Source: Methyloglobulus sp.
Lineage (GTDB): Bacteria; Pseudomonadota; Gammaproteobacteria; Methylococcales; Methylomonadaceae
Assembly (NCBI GenBank): GCA_013141505.1
Contig: JABFQX010000023.1
Location: forward strand, 1 to 64,000
Direction: 5' to 3'
DNA: 64,000 bases
In this document: one piece after another, positions 35,779 through 45,155 of the stretch
How the letters are laid out: every line of letters starts with the position of its first letter
How positions within the stretch are numbered: position 1 is the first letter of the stretch
The notes under the pieces: generated by a model
Database searches by the model: none
What the model was told of the DNA's origin: nothing
Seen by the model: the letters and a program-made list of their open reading frames with translations, nothing else
Position numbers and translations under genes: made by a program

Positions 35779-36783
35779 ATGATTTTTTACCCACAAAAAC
35801 CTGTCGCACTCCCGATAAGTACACTGCTTATGCTGCTGACAGCCTGTACACCGCCGAATTACGCACCGGTAAAGGTAGTCAACCAGTCGATGGAGCCTTA
35901 TGGCGCTCAAGCCCCGGCCATTAAACCTGACACAAACCAGAACAAGCCTGATGAGCAAGCAAAACCCACACCTGAGCACTCCAACGATAATATTGCAAAA
36001 CAACAATCTACTACAAACAACAATGAAATTGATTTTACGCGAAGCCAACATGAACAAGCCACCCATCACTCAAAAAATCAATTGGCAAATAACGCAGCGC
36101 CCACCACTGTAATCAGGAAAAGCGCAAAGACTGAAAATTCACGTCACCTTTCTGAAAAAATAGTGCCTAAAAAAAGCAACAAACCATCAAATCATGATGT
36201 TGCAGGTAAAATAGACCCGAAAAAGCAAAATCCTACATCTATTCTGGCTCGACAGGCTGTGCAACCCGTAAACAACATGACTCTAGCTAAAAAAGCCCCC
36301 AATTTACCGCACGATAGTCCCCCACAAAACGCCAAAGCGTCAGATAAATCTCCAACATCTAAAAAAAATAATACGGATAGAACATCAAGTATTTCAATTG
36401 ATAACAAAAAAATGTTAAAGTTGAACTTTGATTGGCCTATTTGGGGTAAAATCTCTAAAAATTTTATACAAACAGGCAAAAAAGGCATCGACATCGCCGG
36501 AAAAAATGGCGAGGCCGTACGCGCTGCTGAAGCAGGGAAAGTGGTCTATTGTGGTCATGGTTTGGCTGGTTTTGGCGATCTCGTCATCATAAAACATAAC
36601 CAAACCTATTTAACTGCTTACGCGAATAACAGCAGACTGCACATCAAGGAAGGACAACAGGTAAAAAAAAGCCAAACTATTGGACAATTAGGTGCAAAGG
36701 CTTTGAAAAAAGTATTATTGCACTTTGAAATAAGAGAACATGGCAAACCAGTCAACCCTTTAAAATTATTACCGGAACGATAA
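35779..36783 (+). CDS. nlpD: NlpD-like lipoprotein, M23-type murein hydrolase activator
   Basis: Outer-membrane lipoprotein that activates amidase AmiC for septum splitting in relatives. It has a lipobox (LLTAC, Cys about residue 23), a long Asn/Lys/Gln-rich low-complexity linker and a C-terminal LytM/M23 domain ([23 protein letters not shown] to [20 protein letters not shown]). The zinc ligands are degenerate as in E. coli NlpD: Lys replaces the first His (KKGIDIAG) and HxH is reduced to LLHFE, so it is an activator and not an enzyme. I find no LysM domain, which typical NlpD has before the LytM part. The stop overlaps the rpoS start by one base, the synteny conserved across gammaproteobacteria. 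Confidence 0.85.
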   Translation: MIFYPQKPVALPISTLLMLLTACTPPNYAPVKVVNQSMEPYGAQAPAIKPDTNQNKPDEQAKPTPEHSNDNIAKQQSTTNNNEIDFTRSQHEQATHHSKNQLANNAAPTTVIRKSAKTENSRHLSEKIVPKKSNKPSNHDVAGKIDPKKQNPTSILARQAVQPVNNMTLAKKAPNLPHDSPPQNAKASDKSPTSKKNNTDRTSSISIDNKKMLKLNFDWPIWGKISKNFIQTGKKGIDIAGKNGEAVRAAEAGKVVYCGHGLAGFGDLVIIKHNQTYLTAYANNSRLHIKEGQQVKKSQTIGQLGAKALKKVLLHFEIREHGKPVNPLKLLPER

Positions 36784-37808
36784 TGTCTCCCTCAGTTAGG
36801 CAGGTTAACCCAGTGGTTAATATGAACGAAGAAATATTTGAACCTACCGATGATGAAATATGCGTATCCTTTGACGATGAGGAAGATATTTCTATCGTCG
36901 ATTTGGAAGCGGACAACTTTTGTGACGAAAAGCTCGCGATAGAAGACCCTGCTGTTTTACAAGCACGCTCTGAAACCAGCTTTGATGCCACCCGGGTTTA
37001 TTTGAATGAACTTAGCCGTTCCCAGTTACTGACGGCCGATCAAGAAAAAACATACGGCAAACGTGCGCTAAAAGGCGACCGGGAAGCCCGCAGGATAATG
37101 ATCGAAAGCAATTTGCGGTTGGTCGTAAAAATTTCCAGACGTTACCTCAATCGTGGTTTGCCGTTGTTGGACTTGATTGAAGAGGGCAATCTTGGCTTGA
37201 TTCGTGCGGTTGAGAAATTTGACCCTGAGCGGGGCTTTCGATTCTCTACTTATGCAACATGGTGGATACGCCAAACGATTGAACGGGCGATCATGAATCA
37301 GACTCGGACTATTCGTCTGCCGATTCATATTGTTAAAGAAATGAACACCTACCTCAAAGCTCAACGTCATCTGGCGCAATTGCTCGATCATGAACCCAGC
37401 GCCGAAGATGTCGCACGGCATTTAGATAAGCCCGTCAGCAAAGTAGAAAAAATGCTCAAGCTCAATGAACGGGTTACGTCCATCGATGTTCCCGGCAGCA
37501 AAGACTTTGACCAACCCTTAGTTGAATCGCTTTCCGATAATGAACGCGCGTCACCCGCAGAGCAATTGCAAGAAATCGGCATGAAACAAAATGTCGCCAC
37601 ATGGGTATTCCAATTACCTGAAAAACAACGTGAAGTTATCTGCCGCCGATATGGCTTATGCGGCTACGAAGACTCCACGCTTGAAGATGTCGCCCAGGAA
37701 TTGAATGTTACCAGAGAACGGGTCAGACAAATCCAGATGGACGGCCTAAAAAGGCTTAAAGAAATCCTCGAAGTCAGCGGCTATTCATTTGAGTCAATTT
37801 TCAATTAA
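36783..37808 (+). CDS. rpoS: RNA polymerase sigma factor RpoS
   Basis: Stationary-phase and general stress sigma factor. The 341-aa protein has an acidic N-terminus, region 1.2 ([21 protein letters not shown]), region 2 ([35 protein letters not shown]) shown here by its words [15 protein letters not shown] and IRQTIERA, region 3 and region 4.2 helix-turn-helix ([20 protein letters not shown]). The fit to RpoS, as against RpoD or RpoH, rests on size, absence of the long non-conserved region and the nlpD neighbour. ATG overlaps the nlpD stop (TAATG). It ends tail to tail with the hydrolase gene, the two coding ends overlapping by 4 bp, with no terminator between them. Confidence 0.95.
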   Translation: MSPSVRQVNPVVNMNEEIFEPTDDEICVSFDDEEDISIVDLEADNFCDEKLAIEDPAVLQARSETSFDATRVYLNELSRSQLLTADQEKTYGKRALKGDREARRIMIESNLRLVVKISRRYLNRGLPLLDLIEEGNLGLIRAVEKFDPERGFRFSTYATWWIRQTIERAIMNQTRTIRLPIHIVKEMNTYLKAQRHLAQLLDHEPSAEDVARHLDKPVSKVEKMLKLNERVTSIDVPGSKDFDQPLVESLSDNERASPAEQLQEIGMKQNVATWVFQLPEKQREVICRRYGLCGYEDSTLEDVAQELNVTRERVRQIQMDGLKRLKEILEVSGYSFESIFN

Positions 37809-38668
37809 ATCAGCGTTTTTTGTAGCGGCCAATCCCGATAATTAAATACTTGGCCTTGCTCCCGCACCACAGCACAGGCATCGAGATCTATTTCACCCAG
37901 CACCCACTGCACAGTGTTCAATTTGCCAATGGCTAATATGCCATCGTCGGGAAAGCCACGATCAACTGGCGTATAGATGGCTGCAGCGCCGATATTCACA
38001 TCCACCGCTTCCGACCATTCTGCATTCCCTACCAGGCAAGCCTGCGCCACGTAGCACTGATTTTCCAGCGCCCTGGCCTGACAACCAATCTTGACCCGGT
38101 GATAACCCGCCAAGGTATCCGTGCAACTTGGCACCAGTATTAAATTGGCGCCCATTTCCACCTGCTTTCTTGCAATCAGCGGAAACTCACTGTCGTAGCA
38201 AATATTAATCGCAACTTTGCCATATTCGGTATCGAAGCATTTTAACTCCTTGCCACCCTGAATAAACCATTGCTCGTTTTCAAAGCGCGTCATGACCAGT
38301 TTGTCCTGAAACTCAATTTTGCCATCAGGATAGAACAGGTAAGCACGATTTTGATAGGCACCCGATTCCACCTTAACCGGAAAACTGCCTGACTGGATAT
38401 AACATTGACATTGTTTAGCAAGACCCTTAAATAATTCAATATAACCATCATGCACTGTTTGCATGGCAGCTAATTGCTCACCCAATGACGAATACACCTC
38501 CTTGCCAAATAATGACGCAAGCTCCATGCTGGCATACTCAGGAAACAACAGGATTTGCGCGCCCTTCCCCACGGCGACATCAACCCAGCGGTTAATTTTG
38601 GCCTCATAATCTCGCCAATCAGCCAAAAAACTGATGTCGTACTGAGCGGTTGCAATCTTAATATTCAT
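37805..38668 (-). CDS. Nitrilase-superfamily carbon-nitrogen hydrolase
   Basis: A 287-aa single-domain amidohydrolase. The catalytic triad is in place: Glu44 in [10 protein letters not shown], Lys123 in [10 protein letters not shown] and Cys157 in [10 protein letters not shown]. It cleaves a carbon-nitrogen bond; the substrate cannot be read from sequence. Its start overlaps the end of the GNAT gene by 11 bp. In some bacteria the two are fused as a GNAT/carbon-nitrogen hydrolase protein, so they should act on one metabolite. Confidence 0.88.
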   Translation of the reverse strand: MNIKIATAQYDISFLADWRDYEAKINRWVDVAVGKGAQILLFPEYASMELASLFGKEVYSSLGEQLAAMQTVHDGYIELFKGLAKQCQCYIQSGSFPVKVESGAYQNRAYLFYPDGKIEFQDKLVMTRFENEQWFIQGGKELKCFDTEYGKVAINICYDSEFPLIARKQVEMGANLILVPSCTDTLAGYHRVKIGCQARALENQCYVAQACLVGNAEWSEAVDVNIGAAAIYTPVDRGFPDDGILAIGKLNTVQWVLGEIDLDACAVVREQGQVFNYRDWPLQKTLI

Positions 38669-39263
38669 GTTTCAACCAGAAAGTCATTGGTTTTGCGGTT
38701 TCATCACTATCATCCAAATCCTTCCATGCATAGGACGTGGACAACTCTGGATGTTTGAAGTAGCCCCGTTTATTCCAGAATTTATCTAAAGGTACATAAT
38801 CAACGGGTCGTCTGGGGTGGTCAACCGGACGTTCAACACAACAAAAAGTGATATGTTGAAAACCACCTAGTTCTGCGGCATGAGCCTCCCGTTCTTGAAA
38901 GAAACGCACCCCCAGACCCAAGCCACGGTAATCTTTGTTCAATACCGATTCACTGCAATAAAAAACTTTATCTATATCGTAGCCATGTTCCAAAAATGGC
39001 TTTTGTAATTCCGCCGTTTCATCGCGCATCGGTATCGCCGTCGATGCCCCGACAATGTTGTTATTGTTATTATCGAAAGCCAGCACAATCACGCTATCGG
39101 AATGGTCGATATACGTCTGCAAATATTTTTTTTCGTATTCGACAGTTCCGTCATATAGATAGGGGAAATCCCGGAACACTACTATTCTCAGTCGGGCAAG
39201 TTCTGGAATGTAATCGAGCAAAGCGTTACCGCTTTTTCTCTCAACGCGCACGGATTTTTTCAT
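38658..39263 (-). CDS. GNAT-family N-acetyltransferase
   Basis: A 201-aa protein of the Gcn5-related acetyltransferase fold; the acetyl-CoA-binding region is seen in SVLNKDYRGLGLGVRFFQEREAHA cut to its key words YRGLGLGVRFF. It is coupled to the nitrilase-family gene (11-bp overlap). A run of five Asn codons (NNNNN in AFDNNNNNIVG) comes from a short AAT/AAC tract. Substrate unknown; a small amine or polyamine-type metabolite processed by both enzymes is a reasonable guess. Confidence 0.85.
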   Translation of the reverse strand: MKKSVRVERKSGNALLDYIPELARLRIVVFRDFPYLYDGTVEYEKKYLQTYIDHSDSVIVLAFDNNNNNIVGASTAIPMRDETAELQKPFLEHGYDIDKVFYCSESVLNKDYRGLGLGVRFFQEREAHAAELGGFQHITFCCVERPVDHPRRPVDYVPLDKFWNKRGYFKHPELSTSYAWKDLDDSDETAKPMTFWLKHEY

Positions 39264-40065
39264 GAAAGGTAAAAGTTAACAGCTAAAAGCGCTATTTTAT
39301 CTGAATGTGTTCATAAATTGGCTTACCCAAACAAAAGAATTTTTGCGGCGTATTTTGTTTGTGCTGTCATGGCATTTTTGAGAATGGTCGCTACAACTAT
39401 CCTGGCGACAATCATTGTCAATTATCTTGGTTTGACATTTTAATTCAACAGATGAGTGTCCATGCTTTTTACGATAACAATAACCATGAAAGGGCACACT
39501 CAGGTTGTTAGACATTTACCGTTATATTCCGTAGCCCAACAAAAACTCGGTCTATTTTTCAAATTAATTATTTTATTTTTTGTTAGCTGAACTTAGATGT
39601 TGTTCTATGAATTATTACATGTTATAAGTTATATCATAAGGTTTGGATAAGCTCTTTAGCAAAAAATTTCTGCTGCTGCCTTCACCGGAAACCGGCTTGG
39701 TTTCAAATAGTGGTGCGGGAGGGCTATTGGGTAATTTAAAAAGCAATTACTTCAGGCGTTAAATTAAAGTCAACGGCATCTGGTACCAATACCAGCCTTA
39801 CTTACGCCATATATTGACTGCATCGCCTGCCCAGATATTCGACTGTGCAGAACGCCCTACATATCAACTTCAAGATCAAAGCTGTTTATAGAACATTAAG
39901 AAGATTTAGCGATACACATGATGACGTGCATTGCTAAAAAAACCTTACCAGCAACGGGTGCCTTTGTTGGCGAGTGGCTGTACATGGCATCATTTCTTAG
40001 CAACGAAATTCAGTTTTATCGAAAAGTTCGTTGTCCAACTTTTAATTTAAAATTAGGAGAACACC
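39264..40065. other. Intergenic region upstream of the glycine-rich peptide gene
   Basis: About 800 bp, AT-rich at 39530-39660. I find no gene: the minus-strand 72-codon frame at 39297-39515 has no ribosome site and odd composition. The region from 39700 to 39900 looks less AT-rich and may be decayed coding DNA, but no frame stays open. The promoter of the peptide gene should lie in its last 200 bp. Confidence 0.35.
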
Positions 40066-40353
40066 ATGCGTGATCTACAAAACGAAGAATTAGTACAAGT
40101 ATCGGGCGGAACATTTGGTTTGTTTAGCTTATTTAGCTGTTTCGGTGGTTTTGGCGGCGGCTATAGTGACGGCGGCAGCAAAGGCGGCGACGGCGGTTAT
40201 GGTTGCGGTGACAGTGGTAGCAAAGGCGGTGACGACAACTATGGTTGTGGCGACGGCGGCAGCAAAGGCGGTGACGGCGGTTACAATGACGGTGGCAGCA
40301 AAGGTAGTGACGGCGGCTACAGTGACGGTGGCAGCAAAGGCTGTGGCTGGTAA
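40066..40353 (+). CDS. Glycine-rich peptide precursor with double-glycine leader
   Basis: A 95-aa precursor. Residues 1-15, MRDLQNEELVQVSGG, form a classic double-glycine leader of the kind cut by C39 peptidases of bacteriocin exporters. The predicted mature part is 80 aa: a short aromatic section (TFGLFSLFSCFGGFGG) and five Tyr-started units of 11-14 residues built on Y-x-DGGSKGGDGG (starts at 33, 45, 59, 73 and 85), ending in GCGW. Four Cys occur at 25, 47, 61 and 93. AGGAG precedes the ATG by 7 bp. No other gene is cotranscribed directly; a terminator follows at 40496. The C39 exporter 2.6 kb downstream is the natural partner. It might be a microcin-like toxin, a signal, or a metal-binding or surface peptide; the repeats match nothing I recall. 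Confidence 0.8.
   Translation: MRDLQNEELVQVSGGTFGLFSLFSCFGGFGGGYSDGGSKGGDGGYGCGDSGSKGGDDNYGCGDGGSKGGDGGYNDGGSKGSDGGYSDGGSKGCGW
40160..40350 (+). repeat. 36-42 bp tandem repeat inside the peptide gene
   Basis: Five units of 36 or 42 bp with the shared core GGCAGCAAAGGCGG-GACGGCGG encode the Y-x-DGGSKGGDGG units. Units differ by insertion of a GGTTGC/GGTTGT pair that adds Gly-Cys, so copy number and Cys content can change by slippage without shifting the frame. Confidence 0.8.
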
Positions 40354-40495
40354 ATAGCCGTTGCCGTTCGCTTGTAAAGGCTAAAGTTAGTGTATGGGGG
40401 AATGCCTAGCTTAGGGACATGAACGATAAACTACTTGGAAATATTTTTTATAGTAGCTCATCGTTTATGGATTAACAAAATAGCCTCATCCCCTA

Positions 40496-40524
40496 ATGCC
40501 CCGGCAAATTGTCGGGGCATTTTT
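40496..40524 (+). terminator. Terminator after the peptide gene
   Basis: ATGCCCCGGCAA and TTGTCGGGGCAT form a 12-pair stem (with one G-T pair) and are followed by TTTT. It separates the peptide gene from the export genes, so the peptide can be made at a higher level than the machinery. Confidence 0.8.
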
Positions 40525-40657
40525 CGTTAGATTTTTGGAGTCCGACTGCTAGAAAGTCATATGACTTCCATAAAACCGACAAGCGAACCAAAAACTTTGT
40601 ATGATTAATCATTTGTTGAATTAATTTTCGGAAAGCACGATTTCAAGGTTCGGAACA

Positions 40658-41680
40658 GTGACACAAAAGGACATAACGGACGAACAAAAAGCCATGTTAT
40701 TAAGCCGATGGCAAGCGTGGAACACGTTTGTGTCCGCGCAGGCCAATGCGGGATTTATGCAATCGTCATGGTGGGCAGACTTTCAGACGACAATCGGAAG
40801 GGAAAATTTCGGCACAATATTGCGAGATGGGGAAGCTATTGTCGGTGGTGCGGTCGTGCTGAAATTCACCTATGCACCCGACAAATGCTATTACTACATA
40901 CCTGAAGGCCCCGTGCTTCCGAAAGACACATCAGACGCGGCACAAGCATTCAATAACATCCTCACATTTATCGAAGAAAAACGTAAGCAGGAAGCCCTCA
41001 TCGTGAGCCACTTGCGTATCGAACCTCGTTGGCACAGTATCCCGGACTTTATGCACGGCTTTCAAAAAACCGGACAATGGTTTGAACCTCGCGACACACT
41101 CTGCATTGATCTTAGCCTTTCCGAAACCGAATTGCTGGCTCAAATGAAACCCAAAGGCCGATACAATATTGGTGTCGCACGCAAGTGCGGCGTTTCCATC
41201 GTTGAAGATACCTCCTTGCAAGGGCTTGAAGATTTTTTGCGGATCTATAAAGATACCGCTAGCCGTCAGGATATGAGTGAAAAAAATTCGGCCTATTTTC
41301 GCAACCTAGCCTCTATGCTGCATACATTAAAATGCGGTGCGCTGTTTTTTGCCGAATATCAAGGCATACGGCTCGCCACCGCATTGGTAGTCTACTTTGG
41401 TCAACGGGCAACCTATTTTTATGGTGCTTCCCTTGCCCTTCATCGCAACGTCATGGCTCCCTACCTGCTTCATTTTGAAATTATGTGCAAAGCCAAAGCC
41501 CTTGGTTACGAATGGTATGACCTATGGGGCGTAAATCCGCAAAATCAGCCTAACCATCCGTGGGCAAATATCAGCGCCTTCAAGCGAAAATTGGGCGGGC
41601 AAGAACTGGCTTTTGTGCCGACGCTGGACTACGTATATGATTCAGTCGCATACCGTCAGTACAGGAACAAAATTGCATAA
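40658..41680 (+). CDS. FemAB-like aminoacyl-tRNA-dependent acyltransferase
   Basis: A 340-aa protein of the FemAB/peptidoglycan-bridge family: two GNAT-like folds in tandem, with FMQSSWWADFQ near the start, the block LLAQMKPKGRYNIGVARKCGV in the middle (key words MKPKGRYNI), and YEWYDLWGVNP and FKRKLGG near the end, all typical. Known members transfer amino acids from aminoacyl-tRNA to lipid II or to small molecules. It starts at GTG 40658 with AAGG 9 bp before it. It heads the export gene set for the glycine-rich peptide. Two roles are open: immunity by altering the cell's own peptidoglycan, as Lif does against lysostaphin, or addition of an amino acid to the peptide, as PacB does for pacidamycin. 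A housekeeping role is less likely in this setting. Confidence 0.85.
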   Translation: MTQKDITDEQKAMLLSRWQAWNTFVSAQANAGFMQSSWWADFQTTIGRENFGTILRDGEAIVGGAVVLKFTYAPDKCYYYIPEGPVLPKDTSDAAQAFNNILTFIEEKRKQEALIVSHLRIEPRWHSIPDFMHGFQKTGQWFEPRDTLCIDLSLSETELLAQMKPKGRYNIGVARKCGVSIVEDTSLQGLEDFLRIYKDTASRQDMSEKNSAYFRNLASMLHTLKCGALFFAEYQGIRLATALVVYFGQRATYFYGASLALHRNVMAPYLLHFEIMCKAKALGYEWYDLWGVNPQNQPNHPWANISAFKRKLGGQELAFVPTLDYVYDSVAYRQYRNKIA

Positions 41681-41715
41681 TCCTGAAGCAACAAACACAA
41701 GCTTGATTAGCTGAC

Positions 41716-42990
41716 ATGAACCAACCCTTGTTCCGACCCGAAGTGTTTGCCGAACGCCAAACCCAATGGCTGGGTACGGTTTTGCTCGCACCTCGACTGT
41801 CCCACCGGTTTTTTTCACTGTTTGCCATTTTGGCAACCACAGGCATTTTATGCCTCGTATTTTTTGGTGAATACACCAGAAAAGCGCATATCAATGGCTG
41901 GCTGGTACCACAACAGGGATTGATTCGTGTTTTTGCCCCCCAGCCCAGTGTTGTCAAACAGGTTCTTGTGCAAGAAGGATCGGAGATTCGCAAAGGGGTG
42001 CCGCTGCTCGCCCTATCGACCGAACAACAAAGTTCGGCACGGGGCGAAACCCAGGCAGAAATCGCAAGGCAACTGGCGACCAGACACAATAGCCTGATTG
42101 TAGAACGAAAAACACAACACTCACTGTTTGATCAGCAAGCCAAATCGCTTGGTGATCGCCTACTGGCGGTCAAGTCTGAACAAACCGAGCTGGAGCGGGA
42201 AATTGACCTTCAACGTGACCGCCTGGAATTGGCAGAACGCTCGACAGGCCGTATTTACCAACTCAGCGAGCGCGGCTTTGTCTCGACCCAACAACTACAG
42301 CAACAGGAAGAAGCCAGGCTTGATCAAGAACTAAAATTACAAGCACTTGAGCGCAACCGGACGGTTATCAAACGTGATCGAGTTACGTTGGAAGGCGAAA
42401 TTAAGGATTTACCCCTCAAGTCTCGAACCCAGATTGGCGAGATCGACCGCAACATAGCACAGTTGGAACAAGACTTGGCTGAAGTTGAAGCCCGACGCCA
42501 AGTTATCGTACCTGCGCCCCAAGACGGCACGGTGACCGCAATCCAGGTGGAACCCGGTGGTAACGCCAATGTCAGTTCGCCGTTGCTCAGCATCATTCCA
42601 GCAGGCACTAAATTAGAAGCACATTTACTCAGTCCAAGTCGCGGAATTGGCTTTTTGCAGCCCGGCCAACGGGTGCTACTTCGTTATCAGGCTTATCCGT
42701 TCCAGAAATTCGGCCAATACGCAGGAGCAGTCGATCATGTCTCGCGTTCTGCACTGAGCCCTAGCGAACTTCCCCCACAACTTTCCGGCTTGACCAGCTT
42801 GTATGGCACCAATGAACCGGTCTATCAAATCACAGTGAGCCTAGCCAGCCAAACTGTCACGGCGTATGGCAAACCTATCACACTTCAACCCGGTATGCAG
42901 CTTGAAGCGGATGTAGTTATTGAAAGCCGCAAAATTTATGAGTGGATACTCGATCCACTGTACACACTAAGTGGGCAGTGGCAAAAATGA
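41716..42990 (+). CDS. HlyD-family membrane fusion protein of a peptide exporter
   Basis: Periplasmic adaptor that connects an inner-membrane ABC exporter with TolC. The 424-aa protein has one membrane helix near residues 35-52, two half-lipoyl/beta-barrel parts (INGWLVPQQGLIRVFAPQPSVV, key words INGWLVPQ and IVPAPQDGTVTAI) and a coiled-coil of about 100-250 rich in Glu, Gln and Leu. Size and order match CvaA/MFP proteins of colicin V-type systems. Its stop overlaps the start of the ABC gene (ATGA), so both are translated in step. Confidence 0.9.
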   Translation: MNQPLFRPEVFAERQTQWLGTVLLAPRLSHRFFSLFAILATTGILCLVFFGEYTRKAHINGWLVPQQGLIRVFAPQPSVVKQVLVQEGSEIRKGVPLLALSTEQQSSARGETQAEIARQLATRHNSLIVERKTQHSLFDQQAKSLGDRLLAVKSEQTELEREIDLQRDRLELAERSTGRIYQLSERGFVSTQQLQQQEEARLDQELKLQALERNRTVIKRDRVTLEGEIKDLPLKSRTQIGEIDRNIAQLEQDLAEVEARRQVIVPAPQDGTVTAIQVEPGGNANVSSPLLSIIPAGTKLEAHLLSPSRGIGFLQPGQRVLLRYQAYPFQKFGQYAGAVDHVSRSALSPSELPPQLSGLTSLYGTNEPVYQITVSLASQTVTAYGKPITLQPGMQLEADVVIESRKIYEWILDPLYTLSGQWQK

Positions 42991-45152
42991 AGATCATGGA
43001 ACGCCTTAACTTGGGTTGGGGCAAACGACTGCCTATGATATTGCAAACTGAGGCCGCCGAATGTGGTCTTGCCTGCTTGGCAATGCAAGCCAGCTATCAT
43101 GGCTACCATACTGATCTGGCCGATTTACGCCGTCGTTTCAGCGTTTCCCTTAAAGGCGCAACATTACAGGATTTGACCGGAATCGCACGGCAACTGGGTC
43201 TGGCATCCCGCCCGGTGCGGCTTGAGCTGGAAGAGCTTCGGCAGTTGGAAACACCCTGTATCCTGCACTGGGATTTGAACCACTTTGTCGTACTCAAAAG
43301 CGTCAGTCGCAACGGCATCATAATCCATGATCCGGGTGTCGGCATAAGACGGCTCACTTTCGCGATGGTATCCAGGCATTTTACCGGCGTGGCCTTGGAG
43401 CTTAAGCCAACCAGTGGCTTTGAGACCGCTGAAGCCACGCCACGGGTGAAATTACGCTCGCTACTCGGACGTATGGTCGGCATCAAACGCTCACTCTTTC
43501 AGGTACTGAGCCTTGCGCTCGCTATCGAGGTATTTGCAATCCTCAGCCCACTGTTTATGCAATGGGTGGTAGACCATGCCTTAGTGACGGCAGACCGCGA
43601 CCTGTTATTAACCCTGGCGCTAGGTTTTTCATTGCTGCTGCTGTTGCAAACGGCGGTGTCGGCGATGCGCGGGTGGATGCTCATGGCGCTCAGTGCCAGC
43701 CTAAAAGTACAAGGCCGCGCCAACCTGTTTTCCCATCTGGTCAATTTACCCGCCGCCTATTTTGAAACACGTTATCTCGGCGATGTAATGTCGCGTTTTG
43801 GTTCGCAAGAAATCATCCTTCAGGCAATCACTACCGAACTGGTAGAAGCTATCTTGGATGGATTGATGGCAAGCCTTACCCTCGTGATTATGTTTGTTTT
43901 TTCGCCAGCGTTAACTGGAGTCGTGCTGATCGGCGCGGTGTTGTACGGCCTGCTGCGCTGGGTATCGTATTCGCCTTTGCGGTTGTCATCATCGGAAGCC
44001 ATCATCTGGGCGGCAAAACGCGACACGCATTTTCTGGAAACACTGCGTGGAATCAAAGCCATCAAGATTTTCAATGGGCAGGAAGCCCGTCAGACGCATT
44101 GGTTGAACTTGTTGGTCGAAACCATTAACCGCCAGCTAACCACCCAAAAATTGCAACTTTTATTTCGCATTGGCAACCAGCTTTTGTTCGGCTTATTGGC
44201 GATATTGATCGTCTGGTTAGGCGCACAACGGGTATTGGAAAACACCTTTTCTACCGGCATGTTACTTGCTTTCATTGCTTATAAAGATCAATTCCTAAGA
44301 CGTGTCAGCGAACTGATTAACAAGGCGGTAGACCTCAGAATGCTGAGTCTCCATGCCGAACGACTGGCGGACATCGCGCTCACGGAACCTGAACAGGTAA
44401 GCCAATCGACCAGTAGCATAGCTCGTGACTATAGCTCGGTTTCCATTGAAGTGCGGCATGTGCGTTTCCGCTACAGCGATAGCGACCCTTGGGTACTCGA
44501 CGACTTAAACTTCCATGTAGCCCCCGGAGAATCAGTAGCCATTGTCGGCTCGTCTGGATGTGGTAAATCCACATTGCTAAAACTACTGGTCAGCTTGCTG
44601 CAACCGACCCATGGCGAAATACTCGTCAACGGCGAGCCGCTGGCGCGTATCGGCGTTGAGCGTTACCGCTCGATGATCGGCGTAGTGATGCAGGATGACC
44701 AACTGTTCGCCGGCTCCATCGCCGATAACATCAGCTTTTTCGCTGACCACCCCAACCCCCAACGCATCGAAGAATGCGCCAAACTCGCTGCTGTGCATGA
44801 AGACATACTCGCGATGTCGATGGGTTACAGCACCCTAATCGGCGATATGGGTACGGTATTGTCAGGTGGACAGAAGCAGCGCGTACTCATTGCCCGCGCC
44901 CTGTATCATAGGCCCAGTGTTCTTTTGCTGGACGAAGCAACCAGCCATCTCGATGTAGGCAGGGAAAAAAATGTCAGTGCCGCCATACGCAACACTCAGG
45001 TGACACGGATTATTGTCGCCCATCGCCCCGAAACCATACGCTCAGCTGATCGGGTCATCGTCATGGAACAAGGCAAAGTCATGAAAGATTTTCAGGTGGT
45101 CACTGATAGCAGTGATTTAACCACATCATTAGCCGGATTATTTGATACCTAG
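42987..45152 (+). CDS. C39-peptidase-containing ABC exporter (bacteriocin type)
   Basis: A 721-aa transporter that cuts off the double-glycine leader and exports the mature peptide. The C39 peptidase domain (about 15-140) has the catalytic Cys26 in ECGLACLAM, His99 in NHFVVL and Asp115 in HDPGVG, so the protease is intact. A six-helix membrane domain follows, then the ATPase with Walker A GSSGCGKSTLL (521-531), signature LSGGQKQR and Walker B VLLLDEATSHLD. I use the ATG at 42987 (MKIMERLN), which overlaps the adaptor stop in ATGA; an earlier frame start at 42942 lies inside that gene. It fits CvaB-type colicin V exporters. The peptide at 40066 has the matching leader. Confidence 0.93.
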   Translation: MKIMERLNLGWGKRLPMILQTEAAECGLACLAMQASYHGYHTDLADLRRRFSVSLKGATLQDLTGIARQLGLASRPVRLELEELRQLETPCILHWDLNHFVVLKSVSRNGIIIHDPGVGIRRLTFAMVSRHFTGVALELKPTSGFETAEATPRVKLRSLLGRMVGIKRSLFQVLSLALAIEVFAILSPLFMQWVVDHALVTADRDLLLTLALGFSLLLLLQTAVSAMRGWMLMALSASLKVQGRANLFSHLVNLPAAYFETRYLGDVMSRFGSQEIILQAITTELVEAILDGLMASLTLVIMFVFSPALTGVVLIGAVLYGLLRWVSYSPLRLSSSEAIIWAAKRDTHFLETLRGIKAIKIFNGQEARQTHWLNLLVETINRQLTTQKLQLLFRIGNQLLFGLLAILIVWLGAQRVLENTFSTGMLLAFIAYKDQFLRRVSELINKAVDLRMLSLHAERLADIALTEPEQVSQSTSSIARDYSSVSIEVRHVRFRYSDSDPWVLDDLNFHVAPGESVAIVGSSGCGKSTLLKLLVSLLQPTHGEILVNGEPLARIGVERYRSMIGVVMQDDQLFAGSIADNISFFADHPNPQRIEECAKLAAVHEDILAMSMGYSTLIGDMGTVLSGGQKQRVLIARALYHRPSVLLLDEATSHLDVGREKNVSAAIRNTQVTRIIVAHRPETIRSADRVIVMEQGKVMKDFQVVTDSSDLTTSLAGLFDT

Positions 45153-45155
45153 CTT

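Noticed and set aside
39297-39515. 72-codon minus-strand frame upstream of the peptide gene
   Set aside because: Cys/His/Lys-rich composition of AT-rich intergenic DNA, no ribosome site; not supportable as an immunity gene.
40115-40357. 80-codon Ala/Val-rich frame inside the peptide gene
   Set aside because: A shifted reading of the same repeats; the frame with the double-glycine leader and ribosome site is the real one.
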